64,000 nucleotides of DNA from Micropruina glycogenica (lineage in GTDB: Bacteria; Actinomycetota; Actinomycetes; Propionibacteriales; Propionibacteriaceae): NCBI RefSeq assembly GCF_039524395.1, contig NZ_BAAAGO010000031.1; one strand, 5' to 3'. Below, piece after piece: positions 8,924 through 17,923 of this stretch. Position 1 is the first letter of the stretch; every line of letters begins with the position of its first letter. The translations under genes were made by a program, and so were the position numbers. The notes under the pieces are model-generated. The model was not told the origin of the DNA. It worked only from the letters and a program-made list of their open reading frames with translations, and made no database searches.

Positions 8924-10423
8924 ATGGGTGTGTTGAACCGATCGATCCGTCATCGAATTGTCGTGATTCTGGCCGTGCTCGGCCTGTCGACAGCACTGGC
9001 AATCGCGCCGGCGGGAGCGCTGTCCTTCGACACCGACTCCGACGGCGTGCTCGAGGTACCGACGACCTCGAGCTGCCCGACGCTCACCGATCCGCCACGT
9101 GGCTACGAAGCCTGGTTCAACATCGACGACATGGAGGTGCGTGGCTTCTACGACCCCCTGAACCAGACCCCGTGGGACTTCCCCAAGAAGGTCGCCCAGA
9201 TTCTGTGCGGCGCTCGACAGAACGCCCAGATCAAGATCGGCATGTTCTTCATTCGGGCCATCGGCACCATGACCCAGCCCGGGCTCAAGTCGGGCAGTGA
9301 CCCGGCCGGCTCGCTCGGCACCCGCCCCGAGATCGACCCCGAGGTGATCTACGACGCACTCGAATACCTGGTCAAGTACCGAAACGTGAAGGTTGGCCTG
9401 GTGCTCGACGGCGGGGGCATCACCCCCGGCTCGGCCAAGGCCCTGATCAACCGCCGGCTGCTCACCATCGCGGGCATCGACGGCATTCCCAACACCGCTG
9501 CCGGCGACACCGACGGCATCGAGTGGTGCACCAACGGGTGCCTGAACACGAACTCCAGCTCGACCTACCCGTATGCGATCAACCACGAGAAATTCGTCAC
9601 GATCAGCGACACGATCTGGGACGGCGCCTCGGGCTCGGCCCGCGCGGCGAGCTCGGCCATGCCGGCGGTGATCTCGTCGTCGGGCAACTGGGCGCGCAGC
9701 CAGATTCGCAACTACATGCAGGAGTTGACCCTCGACTACGGCGATCGCGAGCTGTTCAACCAGTTCAGCATGCGGTACGACGTGATGACCTACTGCGCGA
9801 ACAGCAAGTGCCCCAGCAACGCTGGGTTCCCGTCGACGCTGAAGAAGACCCTCTACCTCGACCGCAAGATCTGGGTGGACCCCACGATCCACGGCACCGA
9901 CTCGGGACGGGGCACCTACGTCACGTTCAGCCCGCAGCCCTCGACCGTCGTCGACTCGTACATCGCGGCCTTCGACAATGTGGACTGCACCGTTGACAAG
10001 CGTATTCGTATCGCGATGTTCAAGCTGACCGACAGCAAGGCCACCACCATGGCGAACGCGCTGGCCCGGCTGAAGAGCCGGGGCTGCGACGTGAAGATGC
10101 TACTCACCCAGCAGGGCGGCGCGACCACTATCTCCAAAACCGTGATCGGCCTACTGAAAAAGGCGAAGATCTCGTTCAAGTGCACCGCCGTGGCCATGCA
10201 CACCAAGCTCATTCTGATCGGCCCCTCCACAGGCAACAACGGACGGGCACTGCACGGCACGGCCAACATGTCGACCGCCGGCCTGCGGTACAGCGAAGAG
10301 CACACCATCACCTTCGACGCGCGGCGCGCCTCGCCTGCCTACCAAGACGACCTCCGCCGGGTCTACGGCCAGTACCTGGCCGGCTGGTACGAGTTGTCGC
10401 AGGGCTCGAAGACGTGCAAGTGA
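8924..10423 (+). CDS. Secreted phospholipase D-like domain protein
   Basis: 499 residues from ATG 8924. The open frame extends further upstream, but the signal peptide (MGVLNRSIRHRIVVILAVLG ... APAGALS) fixes this start. Two HxK motifs typical of the PLD superfamily are visible: HEK at about 221-223 and HTK at about 426-428, each in a hydrophobic strand (NHEKFVTIS, MHTKLILIG). The canonical aspartate four residues after the lysine is not in register in either motif (Ser and Gly there). Four or more cysteines (CPTL, ILCGAR, CTNGCLN, CANSKCPS) suggest disulfides. It may be a secreted phosphodiesterase acting on lipid, nucleic acid or teichoic acid. It is followed 11 bases on by the fibronectin-III protein. 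Confidence 0.75.
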   Translation: MGVLNRSIRHRIVVILAVLGLSTALAIAPAGALSFDTDSDGVLEVPTTSSCPTLTDPPRGYEAWFNIDDMEVRGFYDPLNQTPWDFPKKVAQILCGARQNAQIKIGMFFIRAIGTMTQPGLKSGSDPAGSLGTRPEIDPEVIYDALEYLVKYRNVKVGLVLDGGGITPGSAKALINRRLLTIAGIDGIPNTAAGDTDGIEWCTNGCLNTNSSSTYPYAINHEKFVTISDTIWDGASGSARAASSAMPAVISSSGNWARSQIRNYMQELTLDYGDRELFNQFSMRYDVMTYCANSKCPSNAGFPSTLKKTLYLDRKIWVDPTIHGTDSGRGTYVTFSPQPSTVVDSYIAAFDNVDCTVDKRIRIAMFKLTDSKATTMANALARLKSRGCDVKMLLTQQGGATTISKTVIGLLKKAKISFKCTAVAMHTKLILIGPSTGNNGRALHGTANMSTAGLRYSEEHTITFDARRASPAYQDDLRRVYGQYLAGWYELSQGSKTCK

Positions 10424-10434
10424 GGAAGCAGAAC

Positions 10435-12069
10435 ATGACCGCGACCACTCCTGTGCGTTCCCGCCGCCCCTCTCGCCTGTGGATCACGCTGACCGCCCTC
10501 GTGGTGCTCATCGCAGGCGTCTCGATCGCCGCCACGGCGGTGGCCGCCTCGGGCCCCAAGCCCACGGTGAAGGCCCTCGGCGCCGACGTCGTCAAGCTCT
10601 CGTGGGCCGCTATCACCGGCGCAACCAAGTACACGGTGCGCTATTCGACCTCGTCGTCGATGAGCAGCGCCACCACCGTCACCAAGGTTGAAGACAAAGA
10701 CATCACGACGCCGTTCACCAACGTGATGGGCCTGTCGGCCAACAAGACCTACTACTTTCAGGTCACCGGCTACAACAGCTCGGGCACGGCGTTGAACACG
10801 TGGGGCAACACGTCGTCTGGTGCAAAGACCTTCTACTCCTACGCCACGCCCACCGGCCTGGCCGCAGCCAACATCGCCAGCACCTCGGTCGAGTTGAGCT
10901 GGCAGCCGGTGTCGGGTGCGCCGGGCTACAAGGTGCGGTACTACAACCGCACCGACAAGGCACGTTACGTGTGGAATCAGGTCGAGAACTTCACCCTGCA
11001 CGGCCAGAACGACTCCGATTCGCTGCGCAAGAACACCCAGCATTGGATCAGCGTCGCGGTTCAGCAGCCCGCCATCGGCACCTTCGGCACCGCCGACTAC
11101 ACGCCCCTGGTGACGATGAGCCCGCTGTCGAAAGAGATCACCCTCACCACGTCGAACTACGACATCGCGGCCCCCAGCGACCTCGCCGTGACGCAGCAGC
11201 AGCCGACCAGCGTGCGGGTCAGCTGGGACGAACCCAGCGGTTTCGAAGACGGCATGCGCTACCGCGTTCAGTACTCGACCAGTTCAGCGATGACCGGCGC
11301 CAAGACCGTGGACGCCGACGGCACGGCAGTCACCCTTAGCGGGCTCAGCGAGAACACCACCTACTACGTGCGCGTCATGGTGATCGATTCGACCGGGGCT
11401 CAGCTGAGCGACCGTTCAGCGTTCCAGATCGCCAAGACTCGCGTCACCCGTGGCACCATCAGCGGAACCGTGAACGGCCCGGCCGGACGTGACGTGGTGG
11501 CCATGGTGTACGGCACGGGCGGTGAACTCGCGGCCCAGTCGGACGTGGCCTCCAACGGCACCTATTCGGTGCTGGTGCGGCCGGGCAGCTACAAGGTGCT
11601 GCTCAGCTACCTGGGCACCGGCGGCTACACCTCGATGTGGACCTCGGCCAGCGCGTCGGGGGGCGTGCCGGTGTTCTCGGCCGGCCAGACCCTGACCATC
11701 TCGGGCACGGGCAAGGCGACGGCGGCCACCACGACGCTCGCTAGGGGCGCCAGCATCACGGGCACCGTCAGGTACAACGGCACCGGGCTCAATGGCGTTT
11801 ACTTGTCGAGCCTCACGGCACAGACCAGCGCTCGCGAGGTCGAGGCGGTCACCCAAACGCCCACCGATGGCGGCGCCGCCGGCTGGTACTCGATCAAGGG
11901 CTTGTCCGACGGCGAGCACTGGCTGCGTTTCATTCGCTCGGGGTACAAGAACGTGAGCATCTGGATCAAGGTCGAGAACGCGGTCGTCACCCAGTACCGG
12001 GTGTCGTCTCAGTCGAGCCCGACCGACTTGGGCGCTGGCAAGACGTTGAACGTGAACATGACCAAGTAG
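10435..12069 (+). CDS. Secreted/anchored fibronectin type III repeat protein
   Basis: 544 residues from ATG 10435, with GAGGAAG seven bases upstream. A signal or anchor helix (LWITLTALVVLIAGVSIAAT) is followed by three fibronectin type III modules near 40-130, 135-235 and 240-340 (VKLSWAAITGATKYTVRYS, VELSWQPVSGAPGYKVRYY, VRVSWDEPSGFEDGMRYRV). Two carboxypeptidase-regulatory-like beta domains follow (GTISGTVNGPAGRDVVAMVY; ASITGTVRYNGTGLNGVYL). No catalytic domain is seen. It probably binds the cell surface or matrix and is co-transcribed with the PLD-like enzyme. Confidence 0.75.
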   Translation: MTATTPVRSRRPSRLWITLTALVVLIAGVSIAATAVAASGPKPTVKALGADVVKLSWAAITGATKYTVRYSTSSSMSSATTVTKVEDKDITTPFTNVMGLSANKTYYFQVTGYNSSGTALNTWGNTSSGAKTFYSYATPTGLAAANIASTSVELSWQPVSGAPGYKVRYYNRTDKARYVWNQVENFTLHGQNDSDSLRKNTQHWISVAVQQPAIGTFGTADYTPLVTMSPLSKEITLTTSNYDIAAPSDLAVTQQQPTSVRVSWDEPSGFEDGMRYRVQYSTSSAMTGAKTVDADGTAVTLSGLSENTTYYVRVMVIDSTGAQLSDRSAFQIAKTRVTRGTISGTVNGPAGRDVVAMVYGTGGELAAQSDVASNGTYSVLVRPGSYKVLLSYLGTGGYTSMWTSASASGGVPVFSAGQTLTISGTGKATAATTTLARGASITGTVRYNGTGLNGVYLSSLTAQTSAREVEAVTQTPTDGGAAGWYSIKGLSDGEHWLRFIRSGYKNVSIWIKVENAVVTQYRVSSQSSPTDLGAGKTLNVNMTK

Positions 12070-12131
12070 TTCCGTACAGGGCAAGGTTCACGGTTGCTGA
12101 GCCGACCCGACTCGGGGCAACCCCCAGTGTG

Positions 12132-12887
12132 TCAGCGCCGCGAGTTCTCGTAGGTGTCGACCACTTCTTCAGTGGGTCCGTCCATGCGCAGCTCGCCCCG
12201 ATGAATCCAGATCGTGCGCTCGCAGGTATCTCGAATCGAGCCCATCGAGTGCGAGACCAGAAAGACGGTGCCCGCGTTCTCGCGAATCGACCGGATGCGC
12301 TCTTCGCTACGAGCCCGAAAGGCCTTGTCACCAACAGACAACGCTTCGTCGACGATGAGAATCTCGTGCTGCTTGGCAGTGGCGATAGAGAACTTGAGCC
12401 GTGCTTGCATACCCGATGAGTAGGTGCGCATCGGAAGGTCGATGAACTCTTGCAGCTCGGCGAACTCGACGATGTCGTCACGCATCTCGCGCACTTCACG
12501 CTTGTTGAAGCCGAGCGCCAGCCCACCGAGAACAATGTTGTTCTCACCCGACAGGTCGCCCAGCAGAGCGGCGCCGATGCCGAGCAGGTTGGGCCGCGAC
12601 GAAGCGTACACCGCTCCTGATTCGGGCGGGGTGAGCCCGGTGATCGCCCGCATCAGGGTGGACTTGCCCGAGCCGTTGTGACCGATCACGCCGATCGATT
12701 CGTTCTCATGGGCGACGAACGAAACGCCCTTGAGCGCGTGCACCGTGCGCAGACCCCGTGTTCGAGTGAGCAGCCGGGTCGCGGCGTCGCCGCCCTCGGC
12801 CCTGCGTCCGCCTGCGTACACCCGGTACACGACGTGCAGGTCGTCAACCACTACGACCGGACGGCGGCCGTTTTCAGTCTCTGCCAT
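12132..12887 (-). CDS. TagH-type ABC transporter ATP-binding protein (glycopolymer export)
   Basis: 251 residues from ATG 12887; a longer frame to 12923 only adds residues that overlap the permease gene. Walker A GHNGSGKST at 69-77, signature YSSGMQARL near 156-164, Walker B EILIVDEALSVGD near 175-187. The YSSGM signature and the insert before Walker A are typical of teichoic-acid/O-antigen export ATPases (TagH, Wzt). It overlaps the permease gene by 14 bases and is translated after it, forming a two-gene exporter that would move the polymer made by the genes to its left. Confidence 0.88.
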   Translation of the reverse strand: MAETENGRRPVVVVDDLHVVYRVYAGGRRAEGGDAATRLLTRTRGLRTVHALKGVSFVAHENESIGVIGHNGSGKSTLMRAITGLTPPESGAVYASSRPNLLGIGAALLGDLSGENNIVLGGLALGFNKREVREMRDDIVEFAELQEFIDLPMRTYSSGMQARLKFSIATAKQHEILIVDEALSVGDKAFRARSEERIRSIRENAGTVFLVSHSMGSIRDTCERTIWIHRGELRMDGPTEEVVDTYENSRR

Positions 12888-13719
12888 AGCGCTCCTCGGC
12901 CACCCAGAAGAAGAGCATGCCACCGACGCACATCAGCACCGACCAGATGATCAGGTAGAGCCAGTAGTGCAGCGAATAGTGGCCCTCGTGCATCAACAGT
13001 CCGCGAGCGATCTGCAGCACCTGATAGAGCGGATGAAAGTCATACAGCCGTACCGCCCACGGGTGGGCGGCGAAGATCTTGTCGACCTGAAACAGCACGC
13101 CCGAGGTGTAGAACAGAATGCGGTTCACGAACGGCAGAATCTGTGTGAGGTCGCGCACGTGCACGGTGAGCCGCGCCGCAAACATCGCCACCCCTGCGTT
13201 GAACAGCGTGTACAGGGCGATCAGCGGCGCCATCAGCAGCCATTCCCAGGTGGGAAAATGGCCGAGCACGATCAGGGTGAGCCCCATGACCCCCAGCATC
13301 GGCATCAACTGCATGAAATTCTCGATCACCACGGCGATCGGCAGCGTGAGCCGAGGAAACGCCAGCGATTGCACGAGTGACCGGTTGCCGGTGATCGACT
13401 TGGCGCCGTTGCTGAGCGACTTTGAGAAGTACTCGAACAAAAACACGCCGATCACGATGTAGGCCGGGTAGTCGGCAGGACGATTGCTGCCCTGCAAGAA
13501 GTAGAAGATGAGTCCGTAGATTGTCGCGTTCAGCATTGGCTGCAGAACCAGCCACAGCATGCCCAGCCGGTTGCGCTCTTGATTGGCCTGAATGCGGAAC
13601 CGCGCCATCGCGATTGCGAAGTCGCGACGACTCCAGGCCTGCTTCAGGTACTGCACCAGGTTTGGACGAGCCCCCACACGGTGGAGACCGTGCTCCGTGG
13701 CATATTCGGCCAGGGTCAT
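12874..13719 (-). CDS. TagG-type ABC-2 permease (glycopolymer export)
   Basis: 281 residues. About six membrane segments follow a cytoplasmic N-terminus containing QYLKQAWSRRDFAIAMARFR, the amphipathic start seen in TagG/Wzm-type permeases (ABC2_membrane). NRLGMLWLVLQPMLNATIYGL is the first helix. It partners the downstream ATPase, overlapping it by 14 bases. Expected role: flipping an undecaprenyl-linked teichoic-acid-like chain across the membrane. The CDP-glycerol and TagE-like genes upstream in the window support that substrate over an O-antigen. Confidence 0.86.
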   Translation of the reverse strand: MTLAEYATEHGLHRVGARPNLVQYLKQAWSRRDFAIAMARFRIQANQERNRLGMLWLVLQPMLNATIYGLIFYFLQGSNRPADYPAYIVIGVFLFEYFSKSLSNGAKSITGNRSLVQSLAFPRLTLPIAVVIENFMQLMPMLGVMGLTLIVLGHFPTWEWLLMAPLIALYTLFNAGVAMFAARLTVHVRDLTQILPFVNRILFYTSGVLFQVDKIFAAHPWAVRLYDFHPLYQVLQIARGLLMHEGHYSLHYWLYLIIWSVLMCVGGMLFFWVAEERYGRD

Positions 13720-13833
13720 GGGCTAGACGTTCCTCCGCACGATCTGCCCGAGGCTGGTGCCCCGGGACGCCTCCCGCAGTCTAGTGGGCGGCCATCCCGA
13801 GGCGAACTCAGACGCGGTGGAACGCGCCGAAAG

Positions 13834-15507
13834 TCAGACCCGATGCGCCAGGTAGTACCCCACCAGGCTCTTGGTCGACCCGTCCTGAGCCTCCAGCGCC
13901 GCAGCGTCGCCGGCCACCGCGGGCGCGATCTGCAGGGCCAACTGCTTGCCCAGTTCGACGCCCCACTGGTCGAAGCTGTCGATGCCCCACACCGAACCCT
14001 GCACGAACGTGATGTGTTCGTACAGCGCGATCAACTGGCCGACCACCGACGGGGTGAGCGCGGGGGCCATGATCGAGGTGGTGGGCCGGTTGCCGACGAA
14101 CACCCGGGCGGGCACGATCTCTTCGGCGGTGCCTTCGGCGCGCACCTCGTCGGCGGTCTTGCCGAACGCCAGCGCCTTGGTCTGGGCGAAGAAGTTGGCC
14201 AGGAACAGCTCATGCACGTCGGCGTCGCCGTCTTTGAGCGGGTGCGCCGGGTTGGCCACCGCGATGAAGTCGCACGGAATCAGCTGGGTTCCCTGGTGGA
14301 TCAGCTGGTAGAACGCGTGCTGGCCGTTGGTGCCGGGCTCGCCCCAGAACACCTCGCCGGTCTCGGTGACCACCGGCGAACCGTCCAGCCGCACACCCTT
14401 GCCGTTGGACTCCATGGTGAGTTGCTGCAGGTAGGCGGCGAAGCGGTGCAGGTACTGCGAGTAGGGCAGCACGGCGTGCGAGGTGGCCTTGAAGAAGTTC
14501 ACGTACCAGATGTTCAGCATGCCCATCAGCAGCGGCACGTTCTGCGCCGACGGTGCGGTGGCGAAGTGCTCGTCCATGGCGTGAAAGCCCTCGAGCAGGT
14601 TCTGAAAGTTGTCGGGCCCGAGAGTGATCACCAACGGCAGGCCGACCGCTGAGTCGACCGAGTACCGTCCGCCCACCCAGTTCCAGAACCCGAACGCATT
14701 GGCGGGGTCGATGCCGAACGCCTCGACCTTGTCGAGCGCGGTCGAGACGGCCACGAAATGCTTGCTGACGGCGTCGGCGCGCTGGGCCTCGGAGCCGTCG
14801 ATGGCGCCCGACTCGGTGAGCGCGTCGAGCAGCCACTCACGGGCCATGCGGGCGTTGGTCAGGGTTTCGAGGGTGGTGAAGGTCTTGGACGCCACGATGA
14901 ACAGCGCGGTCTCAGGGTCGACGCCCTTGGTGGTCTCGGCCACGTCGGTGGGGTCGATGTTGCTGATGAACCGTGCTTCGAGACCTGGCTCGACGTAGGG
15001 CTTCAGCGCCTCGTAGACCATCACGGGCCCGAGGTCCGAGCCGCCGATGCCGATGTTGATGACGGTGGTGATCTTCTTGCCGGTGACCCCGACCCATTCG
15101 CCTGAGCGCACCCGGTCGGCGAAGGCGTACATGGCGTCGAGCACCTCGTGCACCTGCTCGACCACGTTCACGCCGTCGACCTCGAGCACGTCGCCCTTGG
15201 GCCGACGCAGCGCGGTGTGCAACACGGAGCGGTTCTCGGTGACGTTGATGCGCTCGCCCGCGAACATGGCGTCGCGGTGCGCCGGCACCCCGACCTCGTC
15301 GGCGAGGTCGACCAGCGCCTTGAGCACTGCTCCGTCGATCAGGTTCTTCGACAGGTCGACGAACAGTTCTGCCGCGGTGAACGAGTACTTCTCGGCCCGC
15401 TGGGGGTCGGCGTCGAAGGCGCCGCGCAGGTCGGGCACGAACGCGTCGTGCAACGCCGACAGCTTGTGCCAGGCCTCGGTCTTGGTGGGGTCAACGGGAG
15501 TCTGCAT
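13834..15507 (-). CDS. pgi: Glucose-6-phosphate isomerase
   Basis: 557 residues, full length for the long bacterial PGI. It interconverts glucose 6-phosphate and fructose 6-phosphate in the cytoplasm. Visible motifs: VINIGIGGSDLGPVM, the sugar-phosphate binding GGRYSVDSAVGLP, catalytic glutamate in MESNGKGVRLDG, histidine in GTNGQHAFYQLIHQG and lysine in SFDQWGVELGKQLA. It stands alone, about 115 bases upstream of the exporter permease in the same direction; co-transcription is possible. Confidence 0.97.
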   Translation of the reverse strand: MQTPVDPTKTEAWHKLSALHDAFVPDLRGAFDADPQRAEKYSFTAAELFVDLSKNLIDGAVLKALVDLADEVGVPAHRDAMFAGERINVTENRSVLHTALRRPKGDVLEVDGVNVVEQVHEVLDAMYAFADRVRSGEWVGVTGKKITTVINIGIGGSDLGPVMVYEALKPYVEPGLEARFISNIDPTDVAETTKGVDPETALFIVASKTFTTLETLTNARMAREWLLDALTESGAIDGSEAQRADAVSKHFVAVSTALDKVEAFGIDPANAFGFWNWVGGRYSVDSAVGLPLVITLGPDNFQNLLEGFHAMDEHFATAPSAQNVPLLMGMLNIWYVNFFKATSHAVLPYSQYLHRFAAYLQQLTMESNGKGVRLDGSPVVTETGEVFWGEPGTNGQHAFYQLIHQGTQLIPCDFIAVANPAHPLKDGDADVHELFLANFFAQTKALAFGKTADEVRAEGTAEEIVPARVFVGNRPTTSIMAPALTPSVVGQLIALYEHITFVQGSVWGIDSFDQWGVELGKQLALQIAPAVAGDAAALEAQDGSTKSLVGYYLAHRV

Positions 15508-15581
15508 GCCTGCAGCCTAACCAGCGCGCCGGGCGCGGGTGCACCAGCGCGGCAGAATCTCTCGCCGTCTGAGCCGAGGGC

Positions 15582-16505
15582 TCAGGCGTTGTCGACCGCC
15601 ACGTGCACGTGATCCATGTGGTTGGCCGTGGGGCTGCCCCGGTCGGCCATGTGACGCCAGGTCGGGTTGTACGGCGTCCAGATCTGTTGCCGGTAGATGA
15701 TGTGGTCGACGTGGAACTCTTTGGCGTGCGCCACCAAGAAGTCGCGAACCGCGTAGCCCTGGGCGGTGTTGCCGTAGGTCATGAAGTCGATCGCCCGGCC
15801 GAACTGGTGCACCGAAAGGCTGTGCGTGCGGTAACCGCCGACGTTCTTCACGTCCCAGCGAGCCATCACGGCCCGGTACACCACCATGGCGACGGGCTTG
15901 AGGCCCAGCACCGATCCCGCGGGAACGCTGCGGGTCGCGGCCGGCGCGCTGCCGTCGGCGGTCTGGTCGGCGCTCGGCTTGCTGTTCGACAGCGAGGCCT
16001 TGAGCACCCACGCCTGCTCGCCCTTGAACTCGACCAGGCGGTATTTGCCGTCGGTTTCGGGGGTCACGGTGAGCTTGCCGGCGATCTTCACCGAGCCGAC
16101 CTTCTTGGCGTCGGCGTCGGGGGCCGCGACGACGGTGACCGCCTTCTTCGCGTACATGGTCTTTGTGGGCTGCAGCTCGGCCTCGGCAAGCTCTTGCGTC
16201 GCGGCGGCCACGGCGAGCGCGTCTTCGGCCGCGATCTGCGGACGGGCGTCGGCGCGCGAGATGGCCGCGTCACGGGAAGACGGATCGGGAGTGGTCATCG
16301 GGGCGGCGATCGGCGCCGCAGCGGCGGTGCCGGCCAGGGTCAGTGCGCCCGCGGTGCCGGTGACGGCGAGACCGAGAAAGATCGCTCCGAGCCGATTGGC
16401 GGCAGCCGCGTACCAGGCGCGCGGAGCAGGCCCCACAGCGCGGCTGGGTCGGTGTTCGGCCACCTGCTCGAAGGCGGAGCCACCGGCCCGTCGCGGTTGG
16501 TACAT
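15582..16505 (-). CDS. Exported SH3-like protein with a cell-wall-hydrolase-like C-terminal domain
   Basis: 307 residues from ATG 16505, chosen over a TTG three codons upstream because AGGGGG lies nine bases before the ATG but touches the TTG. One membrane segment near residues 40-65 (RLGAIFLGLAVTGTAGALTL) is followed by an alanine-rich stretch, an SH3-like domain near 110-165 (KAVTVVAAPDADAKKVGSVK) and a C-terminal domain (YRTHSLSVHQFGRAIDFMTY ... NHMDHVHVAV) with the histidine/aspartate pattern of the ARB_07466-like/peptidase-M15-like fold. It probably acts on or senses peptidoglycan. A perfect 16-base palindrome lies upstream. Confidence 0.7.
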   Translation of the reverse strand: MYQPRRAGGSAFEQVAEHRPSRAVGPAPRAWYAAAANRLGAIFLGLAVTGTAGALTLAGTAAAAPIAAPMTTPDPSSRDAAISRADARPQIAAEDALAVAAATQELAEAELQPTKTMYAKKAVTVVAAPDADAKKVGSVKIAGKLTVTPETDGKYRLVEFKGEQAWVLKASLSNSKPSADQTADGSAPAATRSVPAGSVLGLKPVAMVVYRAVMARWDVKNVGGYRTHSLSVHQFGRAIDFMTYGNTAQGYAVRDFLVAHAKEFHVDHIIYRQQIWTPYNPTWRHMADRGSPTANHMDHVHVAVDNA

Positions 16506-16539
16506 GCGGGACAACCCCCTGAGAAAACGAATGTCGGTT

Positions 16540-16555
16540 CTTAAGGTACCTTAAG
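16540..16555. promoter_or_regulatory. Perfect palindrome CTTAAGGTACCTTAAG in a divergent promoter region
   Basis: Sixteen bases read identically on both strands. The site lies 35 bases before the SH3/hydrolase-like gene and about 120 bases before the divergent LPTSG protein gene. It is AT-rich against its surroundings. It is a likely operator for a dimeric regulator that is not identified here. Confidence 0.5.
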
Positions 16556-16675
16556 GATTCGCGCGTCCCCAAATCTGCGAATCCGCACGACCACGGCGTG
16601 CCTGCGCGGCGGGCACCGTCCGCCCGTGGACGATGAACTTCTCAGCAACCAATCGGCTACGGGTCGGGGGCACTG

Positions 16676-17287
16676 ATGCGCCGGGTCATCGTCTTGCTTT
16701 CTCTACTCACCGTCGCGGTGCTGTTGGGCGTGAGCACCGCCCAAGCTGCGCCTGCGCAGCGCGGCCCGCAGCCCGCGACGATCAGGGCGAAGACGGCCAC
16801 CGACACGGGCGCGCCGGGCGCTCTGGTGCCGGTCGCCGGCACCCTTCGCGACGCCAAGCAGCGACCCCTGACCGGGGCGCTGGTCATGGTCGCCGTGGCG
16901 GGAGCGCCGCAGGCCGACGAGCTGCAGTCACTCACCGGCAGCGGCGGCGCGTTCGAGGTGTACGTGCCGCTGCCCGACGCGATGCCCACCTCGGGCACCG
17001 TCGAGTTGGTGGTCAGCTTTCAGGGCAGCGCCGACGCGGCTGCGGCCAGCCTGACCCTGCCGGTGCGAGTCGAATCAGGTCAGCAGGGCGTGGCAGCCGG
17101 CCTGCAGCAGCCGGCCGGCCCGGCGCCGGCGGCCACCCTGCCCAGCGATCAGGGGGGCCGCAACGGTCTGCCCACCAGCGGCAGCCCGCTGATCGACCAG
17201 TTGATCGTGGTGGCCTCGGGACTGCTCGGCGTGATGGTCGTGCTGTTCGGCATCGGCGCGGTGCTGCGCCGGCGGCGGCGCGGCTGA
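16676..17287 (+). CDS. Exported, C-terminally anchored protein with LPTSG motif
   Basis: 203 residues: a signal peptide (VIVLLSLLTVAVLLGVSTAQA), an Ig-like/carboxypeptidase-regulatory-like domain near 45-135 (PVAGTLRDAKQRPLTGALVM), a linker rich in proline, glycine and glutamine, then LPTSG at about 164-168, a hydrophobic helix (LIVVASGLLGVMVVLFGIGAV) and a terminal RRRRR. The order motif, helix, positive tail is that of a sortase substrate; LPTSG is one step from LPxTG. No sortase gene lies in the window, so plain membrane anchoring is also possible. Function unknown. Confidence 0.65.
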   Translation: MRRVIVLLSLLTVAVLLGVSTAQAAPAQRGPQPATIRAKTATDTGAPGALVPVAGTLRDAKQRPLTGALVMVAVAGAPQADELQSLTGSGGAFEVYVPLPDAMPTSGTVELVVSFQGSADAAAASLTLPVRVESGQQGVAAGLQQPAGPAPAATLPSDQGGRNGLPTSGSPLIDQLIVVASGLLGVMVVLFGIGAVLRRRRRG

Positions 17288-17301
17288 CGCTCAGCTCAGG
17301 T

Positions 17302-17901
17302 TCAGGCGAAGTTGTAGCCCTGGGCCCGACGCCGCAGATCGGTCAGGTCGGGGTCTTCGACGTCGTCGGTGCTGAACGCGCCGGTGGGCGATACCGCAAC
17401 CGCGCCGGCGTCCAGCCAGAGCTCACACTGAAAGCGCTCGAGCCGGCCGGTGGCGATCAGCGGCTCGTCGGCGAACAGGCCGGTGACCGTGCGGGCGTAC
17501 AGCGAACCCAACGCGTCACACGGCAGCACCTGTACGGCGGCGGTGCCGAAGCGCAGCGCCGCACTGAGTTCCGAGGGGGTGAGACCCCCGAGCACCAGCG
17601 GCGTGTCCGCCGCGGCCGCCACCAGGGCGGCGGTCGCGAACGGCGACAGCAGCAGGTCGGGCCCTGCCGCCAGGGCGCGCTCCACCTGGCCGGTGTCGCG
17701 CAGGTCGGCGACCCCCAGCCGCACGCGCCGGCCGAACACCGCGCGCAGGGCGGCCAGCTCGTCGCGTCGCGCGTACGGCACCGTCCAACAGTCGAGGTGC
17801 TCTTGAATCAGCAACTCGCCCGCTGCGATCAGGTCGTCTGCATCGGCCACCGGCAGTTCAACGATCACGCGGCAGCCCGCGAGCACCTCCACCGACGTCA
17901 T
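17302..17901 (-). CDS. KDPG-aldolase-like protein lacking the catalytic lysine
   Basis: 199 residues with the compact TIM-barrel outline of KDPG/KHG aldolases (Eda): VIVELPVADADDLIAAGELL at the start, a central GPDLLLSPFATAALVAAA and a late strand VAVSPTG. In Eda the Schiff-base lysine sits in a KFFPA motif; the matching place here reads AVQVLPCDALG, with glutamine for lysine. The protein is therefore probably not an aldolase and may bind a sugar acid or have another role. It is convergent with the upstream gene and divergent from the PEBP gene, 22 bases apart. Confidence 0.55.
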   Translation of the reverse strand: MTSVEVLAGCRVIVELPVADADDLIAAGELLIQEHLDCWTVPYARRDELAALRAVFGRRVRLGVADLRDTGQVERALAAGPDLLLSPFATAALVAAAADTPLVLGGLTPSELSAALRFGTAAVQVLPCDALGSLYARTVTGLFADEPLIATGRLERFQCELWLDAGAVAVSPTGAFSTDDVEDPDLTDLRRRAQGYNFA

Positions 17902-17923
17902 GGGTCAAGGTTAGGGTGAGGGC

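Noticed and set aside
1..13719. Capsule or O-antigen locus instead of teichoic acid
   Set aside because: Glycerophosphotransferase, TagD-like and TagE-like genes with a TagGH-type exporter fit a poly(polyol phosphate) better, although the exact polymer is not proven.
16515..16675. c-di-AMP (ydaO-type) riboswitch before the wall-hydrolase-like gene
   Set aside because: The leader is short and lacks the conserved riboswitch segments; a palindrome is the only structure seen.
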